A stretch of 38,789 nucleotides of DNA, taken from Cellulomonas hominis (GTDB lineage Bacteria; Actinomycetota; Actinomycetes; Actinomycetales; Cellulomonadaceae). Location: NCBI RefSeq assembly GCF_901521055.1, contig NZ_CABEGA010000038.1, positions 1 to 38,789 on the forward strand, written 5' to 3'. A program made the translations under genes and the position numbers. Under the pieces are notes generated by a model. The model saw only the letters and a list, made by a program, of their open reading frames with translations. It had not been told where the DNA came from and made no database searches. Below, one piece after another: positions 1 through 7,754 of the stretch (positions within the stretch are counted from its first letter, which is position 1; each line of letters opens with the position of its first letter).

Positions 1-228
1 GGTCAGGCCGGGCCAGCGCTCCCGCCACGCGCCCCCGGACCCGGCGGCGTCGAGCACGACGAACGTCGGGCCGCCGGGGCGGGGGGCGTCGGAGTCGTCG
101 GAGGGGTCGGCCGCGGTGAACCCGGAGCGGGCCAGGTGCGCCGCCACGGCGAGCCCCGCCTGCCCGGCGCCGACCACCACGACGTCCGCGTACGCGTCGG
201 TCGGGGTGTTCGAGGGCACGTCAGGCAC
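1..228 (-). CDS. FAD-dependent flavoprotein monooxygenase-like (partial, N-terminus only)
   Basis: Seen: the first 76 codons of a gene running off the left edge of the window. After about 10 residues comes a Rossmann dinucleotide-binding strand, ADVVVVGAGQAGLAVAAHLA, which carries GxGxxG. Near the cut end is GGAWRERWPGL. Family knowledge: this pairing is typical of FAD/NAD(P)-dependent monooxygenases and related flavoproteins (FMO or Baeyer-Villiger type), where the second motif lies close to the isoalloxazine ring. The start is GTG at 228; a second in-frame GTG at 219 is equally possible and neither has a good ribosome binding site. A Pro/Asp/Ser-rich insert separates the two motifs. The gene diverges from mshD across about 60 bases. 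The substrate cannot be judged from this fragment. Confidence 0.75.
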   Translation of the reverse strand, partial: MPDVPSNTPTDAYADVVVVGAGQAGLAVAAHLARSGFTAADPSDDSDAPRPGGPTFVVLDAAGSGGAWRERWPGLT

Positions 229-287
229 GAGAGGTGCAACGCGCCGCCGTCGCCGGACGTTCCCCGCCGCGGCGCCGCGGTGGTGGG

Positions 288-1208
288 ATGGGGGGCGTGG
301 TCGAGCAGCAGCACGTGAACCCCCGCACCGGTCCCCTCCCCGCCGACGAGGTGGCGGCCGTCCACCGGCTCGCCGAGGCGGCCGCGGCGCACGACGGGGT
401 GGCGCCCCTGTCGGAGCAGCCGCTGCTGTGGCTCGCGGGCAGCGGGCCGGACGTCACGCACCTGCTGGTGCCGGACGCCGGCGACGGGCTCGCGGGCTAC
501 GCCCAGGTCGACCTCCGCGACCCCGCGCTCGCGACCGCGGAGGTGGTCGTCGACCCCGCGCACCGCCGGCGCGGCACGGGATCCGCCCTGCTCGCCGCCG
601 CGCTCGACGCCGTCCGCGCCCGCGGCGGCGACGCCGTGTCGGTGTGGGCGCACGGCGACGTCCCGCCCGCCCGTGCCCTGGCGGCCGCGCGCGGGCTGCC
701 CGTCGTGCGGGAGCTGTGGCAGATGGCGCTCGAGCCGGTCGCCGTGCCGCCGCTCCGCGACCTCCCGCCCGGCGTCACGGTGCGCCCGTTCGAGCCCGGC
801 CGCGACGAGGACGCGTGGGTCGCCGTGAACGCGCGCGCCTTCGCGGAGCACCCCGAGCAGGGACGCCTGACGCGCACCGACCTGGAGGACCGCATGGCGG
901 AGCCGTGGTTCGACCCCGCCGGCCTGCTGCTCGCCGAGCGGGACGGCCGGCTGCTGGGCGCGGGCTGGACCAAGGTCGAGGACCCCGCGGCGGGCGTGGG
1001 CGAGATCTACGCCCTGGGCGTCGACCCGGAGGCGCAGGGCCAGGGGCTGGGCCCGGCGCTGACCGCCCGGATGCTGGACCACCTCGCGGGCCGGGGCGTG
1101 CGGCGCGTCGTCCTGTACACGGAGGGAGACAACGCGCCGGCGATCGGCGTCTACCGGGCGGCCGGCTTCGAGCGGTCCGCCGTGGACGTCGTCTACCGCG
1201 TCGCCTGA
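288..1208 (+). CDS. mshD: mycothiol synthase MshD
   Basis: MshD acetylates the cysteine amine of Cys-GlcN-Ins with acetyl-CoA, the last step in making mycothiol, the main cytosolic thiol of actinobacteria. The 306-residue product has two tandem GNAT domains. The N-terminal one has its acetyl-CoA loop around residues 86-105 (VVVDPAHRRRGTGSALLAA). The C-terminal one has it around 243-262 (LGVDPEAQGQGLG), followed by LYTEGDNAPAIGVYRAAGF, the family's characteristic ending. Length matches the usual 300-315 residues. ATG 288 is preferred over the earlier in-frame codon at 234 because the extra residues are low-complexity Arg/Gly; GTG 297 is also possible. The gene stands alone, divergent from the flavoprotein and upstream of ppk. 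It is good evidence that the host makes mycothiol. Confidence 0.92.
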   Translation: MGGVVEQQHVNPRTGPLPADEVAAVHRLAEAAAAHDGVAPLSEQPLLWLAGSGPDVTHLLVPDAGDGLAGYAQVDLRDPALATAEVVVDPAHRRRGTGSALLAAALDAVRARGGDAVSVWAHGDVPPARALAAARGLPVVRELWQMALEPVAVPPLRDLPPGVTVRPFEPGRDEDAWVAVNARAFAEHPEQGRLTRTDLEDRMAEPWFDPAGLLLAERDGRLLGAGWTKVEDPAAGVGEIYALGVDPEAQGQGLGPALTARMLDHLAGRGVRRVVLYTEGDNAPAIGVYRAAGFERSAVDVVYRVA

Positions 1209-1322
1209 GGGCCCCGGAGGCGGCCGCGGACGCGGCCCCGGCGGCGGCCCCGGAGCGTCCGAAGCCCCCCGCGGTCGCCGTTCGGTCACCCACCGGACAC
1301 GTCCTGGTGCCACCATGTGGGG

Positions 1323-3827
1323 ATGAGCGACGACACCTCCTCCGACGGCGCCGCCCGGGGCCGGACGCGCCGCGACGCCTCCGCCGCGACGACCGCCCGG
1401 ACCGCCGCGAGCCGCACGTCGGCGACCACCCGGCGCAGCACCCGGACCTCCGCCGACGGCCGCGCAGCCGCGTCGCGCTCGACGAAGACGGCCGACAGCA
1501 CCCCCGGTCCGGCGACCGCGCCGGCACCCGCGACCTCCGCGCCGACGACCCGCAGCCGGCTCGCGCCCGAGCTCGCCGCGCACATCGCCGAGCACATCGC
1601 GCCGCCCGCGGATCCCGGCGTCTCGCCGCTCGCGGACGTCCTGGACGAGCTGCCGCCGCTGCCGGCGGACCGGTTCCTCGACCGGGAGGTCAGCTGGCTC
1701 GCGTTCAACGAGCGCGTGCTGCAGCTCGCGGAGGACCCGACGCAGCCGCTGCTGGAGCGCGTGCGGTACCTGGCGATCTTCGCGTCCAACCTCGACGAGT
1801 TCTTCATGGTGCGGGTCGCCGGCCTGAAGCGGCGCATCGCGACCGGCCTGGCCGTGACCGCGGCCTCGGGCCTGAGCCCGCGCCAGGTGCTCGAGGCGAT
1901 CAGCGTCCGCGCCCACGACCTGGCGGCGCGGCACGCCCGCGTGTTCGCCGAGCAGGTGCAGCCGGAGCTCGCCACGCAGGGCATCACCCTGGTCCGCTGG
2001 GAGGAGCTCGGCGAGGCCGAGCAGGACCGGCTGCGCAAGTACTTCCGCAAGCAGATCTTCCCGGTGCTCACGCCCCTCGCGGTCGACCCGGCGCACCCGT
2101 TCCCGTACATCTCCGGCCTGTCGCTCAACCTGGCCGTCGTCGTCGTGAACCCGTCGACCGGCAAGGAGCACTTCGCCCGCGTCAAGGTGCCGCCGCTGCT
2201 GCCCCGGTACATCGCGGTCGACGCGCGGGGCCGTCCGGCCGCCGCCAACGCGCAGGCCCGCACCGACCGCGGCCCGATGTCGTTCGTGCCCGTCGAGGAC
2301 GTCATCTCCCAGCACCTGGACCAGCTGTTCCCCGGCATGGAGGTGCGGGAGCACCACACGTTCCGCGTCACCCGCAACGAGGACGTCGAGGTCGAGGAGG
2401 ACGACGCCGAGAACCTGCTCCAGGCGATGGAGAAGGAGCTGCTTCGCCGCAAGTTCGGCCCGCCGGTGCGCCTGGAGATCGCCGACTCGATCAGCCCCCG
2501 CATCCGCCAGCTGCTGGTGCGCGAGCTGGGGGTCGCCGAGGAGGAGGTGTACGAGCTGCCCGCGCCGCTCGACCACACCGGCCTCAACGTCGTCGCCGAC
2601 CTGGACCGCGCCGACCTGCAGTACCCGCGCTTCGTGCCGACGACGCACCGGTTCCTCGCCGAGGTGGAGAGCGCCACGCCGACGGACGTGTTCGCCGCGA
2701 TCCGGGCCCGGGACATCCTCCTGCACCACCCGTACGACTCGTTCTCGACGTCGGTGCAGACGTTCCTGGAGCAGGCGGCCGCCGACCCCAAGGTGCTCGC
2801 CATCAAGCAGACGCTGTACCGGACGTCGGGCGACTCCCCCATCGTGGACGCCCTGATCGACGCCGCCGAGGCCGGCAAGCAGGTGCTCGCGCTGGTCGAG
2901 ATCAAGGCCCGCTTCGACGAGCAGGCCAACATCGAGTGGGCGCGCAAGCTCGAGCAGGCCGGCGTGCACGTGGTCTACGGCATCGTCGGCCTGAAGACGC
3001 ACGCGAAGCTCTCCCTCGTGGTCCGCCAGGAGTCCGACGGGCTGCGCCGGTACTGCCACGTCGGCACCGGCAACTACAACCCGAAGACCGCGCGGATCTA
3101 CACCGACCTGGGCCTGCTGACCTGCGACCCGGACGTCGGCCAGGACCTGACCCGGCTGTTCAACCAGCTGTCCGGGTACGCGCCGAAGTCGCGGTTCCAC
3201 CGGCTGCTGGTCGCGCCGCGCTCCGTGCGGGCCGGGCTGGTCGAGCGCATCGAGCGGGAGGCCGTCGCCGCGCGCGAGGGCCGGCCGTCGTGGATCAAGA
3301 TCAAGGTCAACTCGATGGTCGACGAGGAGACCATCGACGCCCTGTACCGGGCGTCGCAGGCGGGCGTGCCGATCGACCTGTGCGTCCGGGGCATCTGCGC
3401 CCTGCGCCCGGGGGTGCCGGGCCTGTCGGAGACCGTGCGCGTGCGGTCGATCCTCGGCCGGTTCCTGGAGCACTCCCGCGTGTTCGCGTTCGCCGCGGAC
3501 GCGGGCGTCAGCCCGGAGGTCGCGGACGCCGGGCGGGACGACCCCGAGCAGCGACTGCCCGGGCCGGAGATCTACATCGGGTCCGCCGACCTCATGCACC
3601 GGAACCTCGACCGCCGCGTCGAGGCGCTGGTGCGCCTGGGCGACCCGGAGCAGATCGCGGAGCTCGTCGACCTGCTCGACGCGTCGATGTCGGACGAGAC
3701 CTCGTCCTGGCACCTCGGCGCGGACGGGGCGTGGACCCGGCACTCGGAGGGCCCCGAGGGGCCTTTGCGGGACATCCAGTCCACGCTCATCTACCGCCAG
3801 CGCCGACGGTTGGGCGCCGCGCGGTGA
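1323..3827 (+). CDS. ppk: polyphosphate kinase 1
   Basis: PPK1 reversibly transfers the gamma-phosphate of ATP onto inorganic polyphosphate. Seen: the N domain starts near residue 117 ([20 protein letters not shown]). The [15 protein letters not shown] and [17 protein letters not shown] segments follow, then [13 protein letters not shown] with the presumed autophosphorylated His560, [17 protein letters not shown], and [14 protein letters not shown] with the second conserved His759. About 116 residues of Ser/Thr/Ala/Arg-rich, probably disordered sequence precede the kinase core, making the protein 834 residues against roughly 690-740 for typical PPK1. ATG 1323 is chosen because a weak -10-like CACCAT lies 6 bases upstream; GTG 1317 is the alternative. 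The stop overlaps the start of mutT1 (GTGA), so the two are probably translationally coupled. Confidence 0.96.
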   Translation: MSDDTSSDGAARGRTRRDASAATTARTAASRTSATTRRSTRTSADGRAAASRSTKTADSTPGPATAPAPATSAPTTRSRLAPELAAHIAEHIAPPADPGVSPLADVLDELPPLPADRFLDREVSWLAFNERVLQLAEDPTQPLLERVRYLAIFASNLDEFFMVRVAGLKRRIATGLAVTAASGLSPRQVLEAISVRAHDLAARHARVFAEQVQPELATQGITLVRWEELGEAEQDRLRKYFRKQIFPVLTPLAVDPAHPFPYISGLSLNLAVVVVNPSTGKEHFARVKVPPLLPRYIAVDARGRPAAANAQARTDRGPMSFVPVEDVISQHLDQLFPGMEVREHHTFRVTRNEDVEVEEDDAENLLQAMEKELLRRKFGPPVRLEIADSISPRIRQLLVRELGVAEEEVYELPAPLDHTGLNVVADLDRADLQYPRFVPTTHRFLAEVESATPTDVFAAIRARDILLHHPYDSFSTSVQTFLEQAAADPKVLAIKQTLYRTSGDSPIVDALIDAAEAGKQVLALVEIKARFDEQANIEWARKLEQAGVHVVYGIVGLKTHAKLSLVVRQESDGLRRYCHVGTGNYNPKTARIYTDLGLLTCDPDVGQDLTRLFNQLSGYAPKSRFHRLLVAPRSVRAGLVERIEREAVAAREGRPSWIKIKVNSMVDEETIDALYRASQAGVPIDLCVRGICALRPGVPGLSETVRVRSILGRFLEHSRVFAFAADAGVSPEVADAGRDDPEQRLPGPEIYIGSADLMHRNLDRRVEALVRLGDPEQIAELVDLLDASMSDETSSWHLGADGAWTRHSEGPEGPLRDIQSTLIYRQRRRLGAAR

Positions 3828-4804
3828 GCACGGGCCTCGTCGTCGTCGAGGCCGCGGGAGCCCTGGTCTGGCGCGTCCGTCAGGGCCGCCTGCAGGTCGT
3901 GCTGGTGCACCGCCCGCGGTACAAGGACTGGTCCTGGCCGAAGGGCAAGCTGGAGCCCGGCGAGCACGTGGTGACCGCCGCCGTGCGGGAGGTCGAGGAG
4001 GAGACCGGCCTCGACGTCGTGCTGGGCCGGCCCCTGCCGGGGCTGGAGTACCCGCTGTCCGACGGCCGCCTGAAGCGCGTGCACTACTGGTCGGCCCAGG
4101 TCGCGGGCCGCCCCGACCGGCCCGCCGTGCACGCGCGGCCCCCGGCGGAGCACGCGTCCACGGACGAGATCGACCGGGTGCGGTGGGTCGACGCCGACGT
4201 GGCGCGCCGCCGCCTGACCCGCGAGGACGACCGCGAGCCGCTGGACGCGCTCGTCGAGGCGCACACGAAGGGCCGGCTCGACACCCGGGCCCTGGTCGTC
4301 GTGCGGCACGGCCGCGCCCGCAGCCGCGCGTCCTGGCCCGGCGGGGAGGAGACGCGCCCCCTCACGGACGTCGGGCGCCGGCAGGCCGAGGCGCTGGTGC
4401 CGACGCTGTCCGCGTACGGGGTCGTCGAGGTCGTCACCAGCCCGTGGACGCGGTGCGGCGCGACGGTCGCGCCCTACGCCGCGTCGGCCGGGATCACCCC
4501 GGTCCAGGACGAGCCGCTGACCGAGGCGCAGCACGCCGAGTCGCCCGAGAAGACGGCGGCCGTGGTCGCCGCGGCCCTGCGCACCGGCGCGGACGTCGCG
4601 GTGTGCACGCACCGGCCGGTGCTCCCGACGGTGCTGCGGGTGATCGGGGACCACGCGCGGCGGCGCGTCGCCGAGGAGCTGCCCGCCGAGGACCCGTACC
4701 TGCGGCCGGGCCAGATCCTGGTGGCGCACGTCGGCGGGGCGCCGGACGCACCGCGGGTCGAGGCCGTCGAGGTGCACTCCCCGCTGGTGCCGGCGCGGGC
4801 CTGA
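3824..4804 (+). CDS. mutT1: MutT1-like Nudix hydrolase with C-terminal histidine phosphatase domain
   Basis: This 326-residue protein fuses a Nudix domain to a histidine-phosphatase domain. The Nudix box runs from Gly41 to Leu63, with Gly41, Glu47 and the REVEEE core at 55-60. The phosphatase part begins with [11 protein letters not shown], its phospho-acceptor being His162. Family knowledge: mycobacterial MutT1 has the same architecture; it hydrolyses 8-oxo-GTP/8-oxo-dGTP and diadenosine polyphosphates, and its gene also lies beside ppk. It therefore likely cleans oxidised nucleotides and dinucleoside polyphosphates. The GTG start overlaps the ppk stop by four bases. The second histidine motif of the phosphatase fold appears as [11 protein letters not shown]. 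The 3' end converges on pit, with a hairpin between them. Confidence 0.9.
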   Translation: MSTGLVVVEAAGALVWRVRQGRLQVVLVHRPRYKDWSWPKGKLEPGEHVVTAAVREVEEETGLDVVLGRPLPGLEYPLSDGRLKRVHYWSAQVAGRPDRPAVHARPPAEHASTDEIDRVRWVDADVARRRLTREDDREPLDALVEAHTKGRLDTRALVVVRHGRARSRASWPGGEETRPLTDVGRRQAEALVPTLSAYGVVEVVTSPWTRCGATVAPYAASAGITPVQDEPLTEAQHAESPEKTAAVVAAALRTGADVAVCTHRPVLPTVLRVIGDHARRRVAEELPAEDPYLRPGQILVAHVGGAPDAPRVEAVEVHSPLVPARA

Positions 4805-4841
4805 GCGCCGGGCTGGGCGGCGGGCCGGGCGCCGGGCTGAG

Positions 4842-4861
4842 CGCCGGCCGAAGCGCCGGCG
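4842..4861. terminator. hairpin between convergent mutT1 and pit
   Basis: CGCCGGC (4842-4848) and GCCGGCG (4855-4861) form a 7-bp stem with a 6-base loop. It lies in the 61-base gap where mutT1 (+) and pit (-) converge, so it could end transcription both ways. There is no T tract. The surrounding gap is made of loose GCGCCGG repeats, so chance cannot be excluded. Confidence 0.45.
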
Positions 4862-4865
4862 GTCG

Positions 4866-5870
4866 TCAGCCCAGGAACGCCGCGAGCACCAGGTAGACGA
4901 GCCCGCCGACCAGCGCCGCGGCGGGGATGGTCAGCACCCACGCGACGCCGATGCTCTTCGCGACGCCCCACCGCACGGCGGACAGCCGCTTGGTGGCCCC
5001 GACGCCCATGATCGCCGAGGTGATCGTGTGGGTCGTGGAGACCGGCGCGTGCAGCCAGTACGCGTTGAGGTACAGCACGATCGCCGACACCGACTCGGCG
5101 ACGAAGCCGCGCGCCGGGTCCAGCTCGATGATCTTGCGGCCCAACGTGCGCATGATCCGCCAGCCGCCGGAGTACGTGCCCAGCGAGATCGCCGTCGCCG
5201 CCGAGAGCTTGACCCACAGCGGGATGTCGTCGTTGTTCTCGTGGTACCCGCCCGCGATGAGCGCCAGCAGGATCACGCCCATCGTCTTCTGCGCGTCCTG
5301 CAGGCCGTGCCCGAGCGCCATCGCGGCGGCCGAGGCGGTCTGCGCGAGCCGGAAGCGGCGCTGCGCGGGTGCGGGCGACGCCCGGCGCACCAGCCAGAGC
5401 ACCCCGACCATCGCCAGGAACGCCACGCCGAACCCGACCAGCGGCGAGATCACCATCGGCAGGACGACCTTGTCGAGGATCGCGTCCCAGTGCACCGTCA
5501 CGCTGGACGCGACACCGACGCCCGCGAGCCCGCCGATCAGGGCGTGCGTCGACGACGACGGCAGACCGAGCCACCACGTGATGAGGTTCCAGGTGATCGC
5601 GCCGATCAGCGCGGAGAGCACGATCACCAGGCCCTCGTGCGACGAGACGTCGTCGATGCTGATGATGTCGTGCGCGATGGTCGTCGCCACGTGCGTGCCG
5701 AGCAGGGCCCCGACGAGGTTGAACACCGCCGCCATGATGAGCGCCGCGCGGGGCGTCAGCGCCCGCGTCGACACCGAGGTGGCGATGGCGTTGGCCGCGT
5801 CGTGGAAGCCGTTGGTGTAGTCGAAGCCGAGCGCGAACGCGACAACGACCACGACGAGCGCGAGTTCCAC
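4866..5870 (-). CDS. pit: low-affinity inorganic phosphate transporter, Pit family
   Basis: A 334-residue integral membrane protein of the Pit (PiT/Pho-4) family, which imports phosphate, probably as a metal-phosphate complex, driven by the proton gradient. Seen: about ten hydrophobic segments and the duplicated family signatures. In the N half these are GFDYTNGFHDAANAIATSV and GLPSSSTHALIGG. In the C half they are GHGLQDAQKTMGVI and APVSTTHTITSAIMGVGATKR. The GTG start at 5870 sits 6 bases after the stop of the DUF47 gene, so the two form one operon. Family knowledge: DUF47 proteins are commonly paired with Pit transporters and thought to modulate them. The shared promoter carries a PHO-box-like element, suggesting induction at low phosphate. 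Confidence 0.95.
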   Translation of the reverse strand: MELALVVVVVAFALGFDYTNGFHDAANAIATSVSTRALTPRAALIMAAVFNLVGALLGTHVATTIAHDIISIDDVSSHEGLVIVLSALIGAITWNLITWWLGLPSSSTHALIGGLAGVGVASSVTVHWDAILDKVVLPMVISPLVGFGVAFLAMVGVLWLVRRASPAPAQRRFRLAQTASAAAMALGHGLQDAQKTMGVILLALIAGGYHENNDDIPLWVKLSAATAISLGTYSGGWRIMRTLGRKIIELDPARGFVAESVSAIVLYLNAYWLHAPVSTTHTITSAIMGVGATKRLSAVRWGVAKSIGVAWVLTIPAAALVGGLVYLVLAAFLG

Positions 5871-5876
5871 CGGTGC

Positions 5877-6497
5877 TCAGGACTCCTTGAGCGCGATGGT
5901 CTCGACGGTGTTGGCGACCTTCTCGAAGGCGTCCGCCGCGTCCTCGAGCTTCTCGACGACCTCCTTCAGCTTCATCAGCTGGATCGGGTCGGTGATCTCG
6001 TCGAACATCTGCGCCAGGAGCTTGCGGTGCACCTTGTCGGCCTGGTTCTCGAGGCGGTTGACCTCGACCCAGTACTCGGACAGGGAGTCCATCGAGCGCA
6101 GGCGGGGCATGGCCTCCGCGGTGAGCTCGGCCGCACGCTGCAGCACCTGCACCTGGTCCGAGACCCGCGCCGGCAGGGCGTCGAGCTTGTACAGGACGAT
6201 GAGGTCGGCGGCCTCCTCCATGAAGTCCATGCAGTCGTCCAGCGTGGAGGCCAGGTTGTAGATGTCGTCCCGGTCGAACGGGGTGACGAAGGTCTGGTTG
6301 AGCCGACGCATGATCGAGTGGGTGGCCTCGTCGGCCAGGTGCTCGACCTCGCTGATCTGCTTCCCGAGCGCCTTGCGGGCGGTGCGGTCGGCCCCCAGCA
6401 GCTCGGCCAGCAGGTTCGCGCCGGTCACGAGGTGCGCCGCGGAGGCGGCGAGGAGATCGAAGAACGAGGTGTCGCGCGGGGTGAGGCGCAGGCGCAC
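5877..6497 (-). CDS. DUF47 / PhoU-like phosphate transport regulator
   Basis: A 206-residue, all-helical protein of the DUF47 (PhoU_div) family. Seen: amphipathic helices with repeated acidic motifs, such as ISEVEHLADEATHSIMRRL, DRDDIYNLASTLDDCMDFM and LENQADKVHRKLLAQMFDE. These resemble the D/E-rich metal-binding bundles of PhoU. Length is typical of the family. The GTG start at 6497 is supported by GGAG (6504-6507) six bases upstream. It is the first gene of a two-gene operon with pit, and its promoter holds a -10-like TAGCCT and repeated GTTCACCC motifs. Inferred role: coupling phosphate import through Pit to phosphate supply. Confidence 0.92.
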   Translation of the reverse strand: MRLRLTPRDTSFFDLLAASAAHLVTGANLLAELLGADRTARKALGKQISEVEHLADEATHSIMRRLNQTFVTPFDRDDIYNLASTLDDCMDFMEEAADLIVLYKLDALPARVSDQVQVLQRAAELTAEAMPRLRSMDSLSEYWVEVNRLENQADKVHRKLLAQMFDEITDPIQLMKLKEVVEKLEDAADAFEKVANTVETIALKES

Positions 6498-6532
6498 GGG
6501 AGGCTCCGGGGAAGAGGGCTCTTGTCAGGCAC

Positions 6533-6538
6533 AGGCTA
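6533..6538 (-). promoter_or_regulatory. -10 element of the DUF47-pit operon
   Basis: TAGCCT on the - strand, about 36 bases before the DUF47 start, fits the actinobacterial TANNNT -10. It predicts a transcript start near 6526 and a leader of about 30 bases containing the Shine-Dalgarno sequence. The nearest PHO-box-like unit ends 12 bases upstream. Confidence 0.5.
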
Positions 6539-6549
6539 GGGCAGCCGCC

Positions 6550-6588
6550 GGGTGAACTCACAACCCCGGAGGTGGATGCAGGGTGAAC
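6550..6588 (-). promoter_or_regulatory. PHO-box-like direct repeats upstream of DUF47-pit
   Basis: Read on the - strand, GTTCACCC occurs at 6588-6581 and again at 6557-6550. The first is followed 11 bases later by a related ATCCACC (6577-6571). Family knowledge: PhoP-type response regulators of actinobacteria bind direct repeats with about 11-base spacing and a GTTCACC core. The units sit at roughly -24 to -62 from the predicted transcript start, as expected for an activator site. Binding itself is inference. Confidence 0.6.
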
Positions 6589-6822
6589 GCACAGCGTGTC
6601 GGGGGTGGATCGCCGGTGTCGCGGCCGGTACCGGGACGAACGTCACACGCCGGCGGCGACCGGTGCGAGGAGGGTGACGACGCCGGACCGGGAGCGCCTC
6701 TCGGCGCACGGCCGCTCGGAGCGGCTTGAGATGGAGCCCGGGGCTACCGCGGCCCGGCGTCGCCATCGACAGTACTCCTCGACCCGCTCGCGGTCCTCCC
6801 CGGGACGGCGTGAGGATCGCCA

Positions 6823-6848
6823 CCGCCGCGGCGGGAACACCGCGGCGG
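6823..6848 (-). terminator. terminator hairpin after the gene at 6857-7507
   Basis: CCGCCGCGG (6823-6831) and CCGCGGCGG (6840-6848) are perfect 9-bp arms around an 8-base loop. The hairpin starts 8 bases past the stop codon of the - strand gene. No T tract follows, as is common in GC-rich actinobacteria. Confidence 0.65.
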
Positions 6849-6856
6849 CCGCGGGC

Positions 6857-7507
6857 CTACTCCAGCGCGCCGGCCCGCCAGAGCCCGGCGGCGTGCTCGA
6901 GCTCCTCCGCGGTCCGGACGAGCGACCCCGCGCTGCGGGTCAGCCGCGCCGAGGTGTCACCGGGAGCGAGGTCCAGGTGGTCCGCGTCGAACGCCGCACC
7001 GGTCGCCAGCACGCGGCAGAACGCCCCGCCGCGCTCGAGCGCCACCGCGAGGTCGCCCGTGTAGACGCCCGACAGCACGGCGTCCAGCACGTCGCGGACC
7101 TCGTCCGGCCCGGGCGGGCTGACCACCCCGACGACGACGTGCTGCACGGGCGCGACCTCGAGGCCCAGGCGGTACCGGTCGGCGATGGTGCGCGGGTCGC
7201 GGCGGACCCACTCGCGCAGCACGTACAGCCGCCACAGGGTGCCGGGCAGGGTCGTCGCGGGCGCGTTCGACCACAGCGCCGCCACCACGTCGAGGCCCTC
7301 GGTCTCGACCAGCCGGACCAGCCGCTCGACGAGCGCCGGGTCGTCGCCACCGGACCGGCCGCCGTGCACGATCGCGGCGGCGGTGGTGTGGGCGACCTGC
7401 GACCGGAGGGCGGGATCCATGTCGCCGGGCAGCGCGTCGGCGTCCCGCGGGTCGAGCATCGCGGGGCGGCGGAACCGGGGTCGGGAGGAGCCGGAGTCGG
7501 ACGTCAC
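6857..7507 (-). CDS. conserved actinobacterial hypothetical protein
   Basis: A 216-residue soluble protein with no motif tied to a known enzyme. Seen: a short basic N-terminus, then helical sequence with notable segments MLDPRDADALPGDMDPALRS, LDVVAALWSNAPATTLPGTL, RLYVLREWVRRDPRTIADRY and SAGSLVRTAEELEHAAGLWR. I recall similar proteins from other Micrococcales but no experimental function, so none is assigned. The GTG start at 7507 is supported by a -10-like GACAAT ending 6 bases upstream (leaderless pattern); ATG 7459 is the alternative. It diverges from the sugar porter across about 250 bases and ends at a clear hairpin, so it is a single-gene unit. Confidence 0.7.
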   Translation of the reverse strand: MTSDSGSSRPRFRRPAMLDPRDADALPGDMDPALRSQVAHTTAAAIVHGGRSGGDDPALVERLVRLVETEGLDVVAALWSNAPATTLPGTLWRLYVLREWVRRDPRTIADRYRLGLEVAPVQHVVVGVVSPPGPDEVRDVLDAVLSGVYTGDLAVALERGGAFCRVLATGAAFDADHLDLAPGDTSARLTRSAGSLVRTAEELEHAAGLWRAGALE

Positions 7508-7513
7508 CCCCCG

Positions 7514-7519
7514 ATTGTC
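7514..7519 (-). promoter_or_regulatory. -10-like hexamer, leaderless start of 6857-7507
   Basis: GACAAT on the - strand ends 6 bases before GTG 7507, so the transcript would begin at or next to the start codon. No Shine-Dalgarno sequence is present. Confidence 0.5.
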
Positions 7520-7602
7520 CGCCCGCCGCGACCCGGCCCGCACGGCGACGTGGGCGTCCCGCGCGCAGCCCCCTCGACGCGCGAACCGCCCACCAGGACG
7601 GA

Positions 7603-7608
7603 TAGGCT
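7603..7608 (+). promoter_or_regulatory. candidate -10 of the sugar porter
   Basis: TAGGCT lies about 150 bases before the sugar porter start, in the 247-base divergent spacer (7508-7754). No clear -35 is seen. If used, it leaves a long leader. That leader holds a spaced inverted GGGAAC ... GTTCCC pair (about 7671 and 7720), a possible regulatory structure. Confidence 0.3.
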
Positions 7609-7754
7609 CCCCGCCGCACCTCGTCCCGGGCGCCGTTCCGGGTGCGCGAAGTGCCGCGCGGGTGAAAGGTGGGAACGCCTTCGACCGGCGCCCGACGACG
7701 TGCTCCGGCCGCTGGTCGTTCCCGCACCAGGACAGCAGGAGCAAGGAGAGCGTC

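Larger units (their letters stand above)
6498..6856. other. 359-base intergenic region
   Basis: The left third holds the promoter and PHO-box repeats of the DUF47-pit operon. The right end (6823-6848) holds a terminator hairpin for the gene at 6857-7507. The middle (about 6600-6820) shows no convincing gene: the open frames there are Arg/Pro-rich and have no family resemblance. Confidence 0.6.

Noticed and set aside
3..4804. Very long open frames on both strands (1246 and 1562 codons) across the mshD-ppk-mutT1 region
   Set aside because: They are antisense or shifted shadows caused by high GC: low-complexity Arg/Ala/Gly/Pro products with no motif, while the real genes show clear family signatures.
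6536..6840. Short - strand frames upstream of the DUF47 gene
   Set aside because: They overlap the promoter, the PHO-like repeats and a terminator, and their products are Arg/Pro-rich without motifs.
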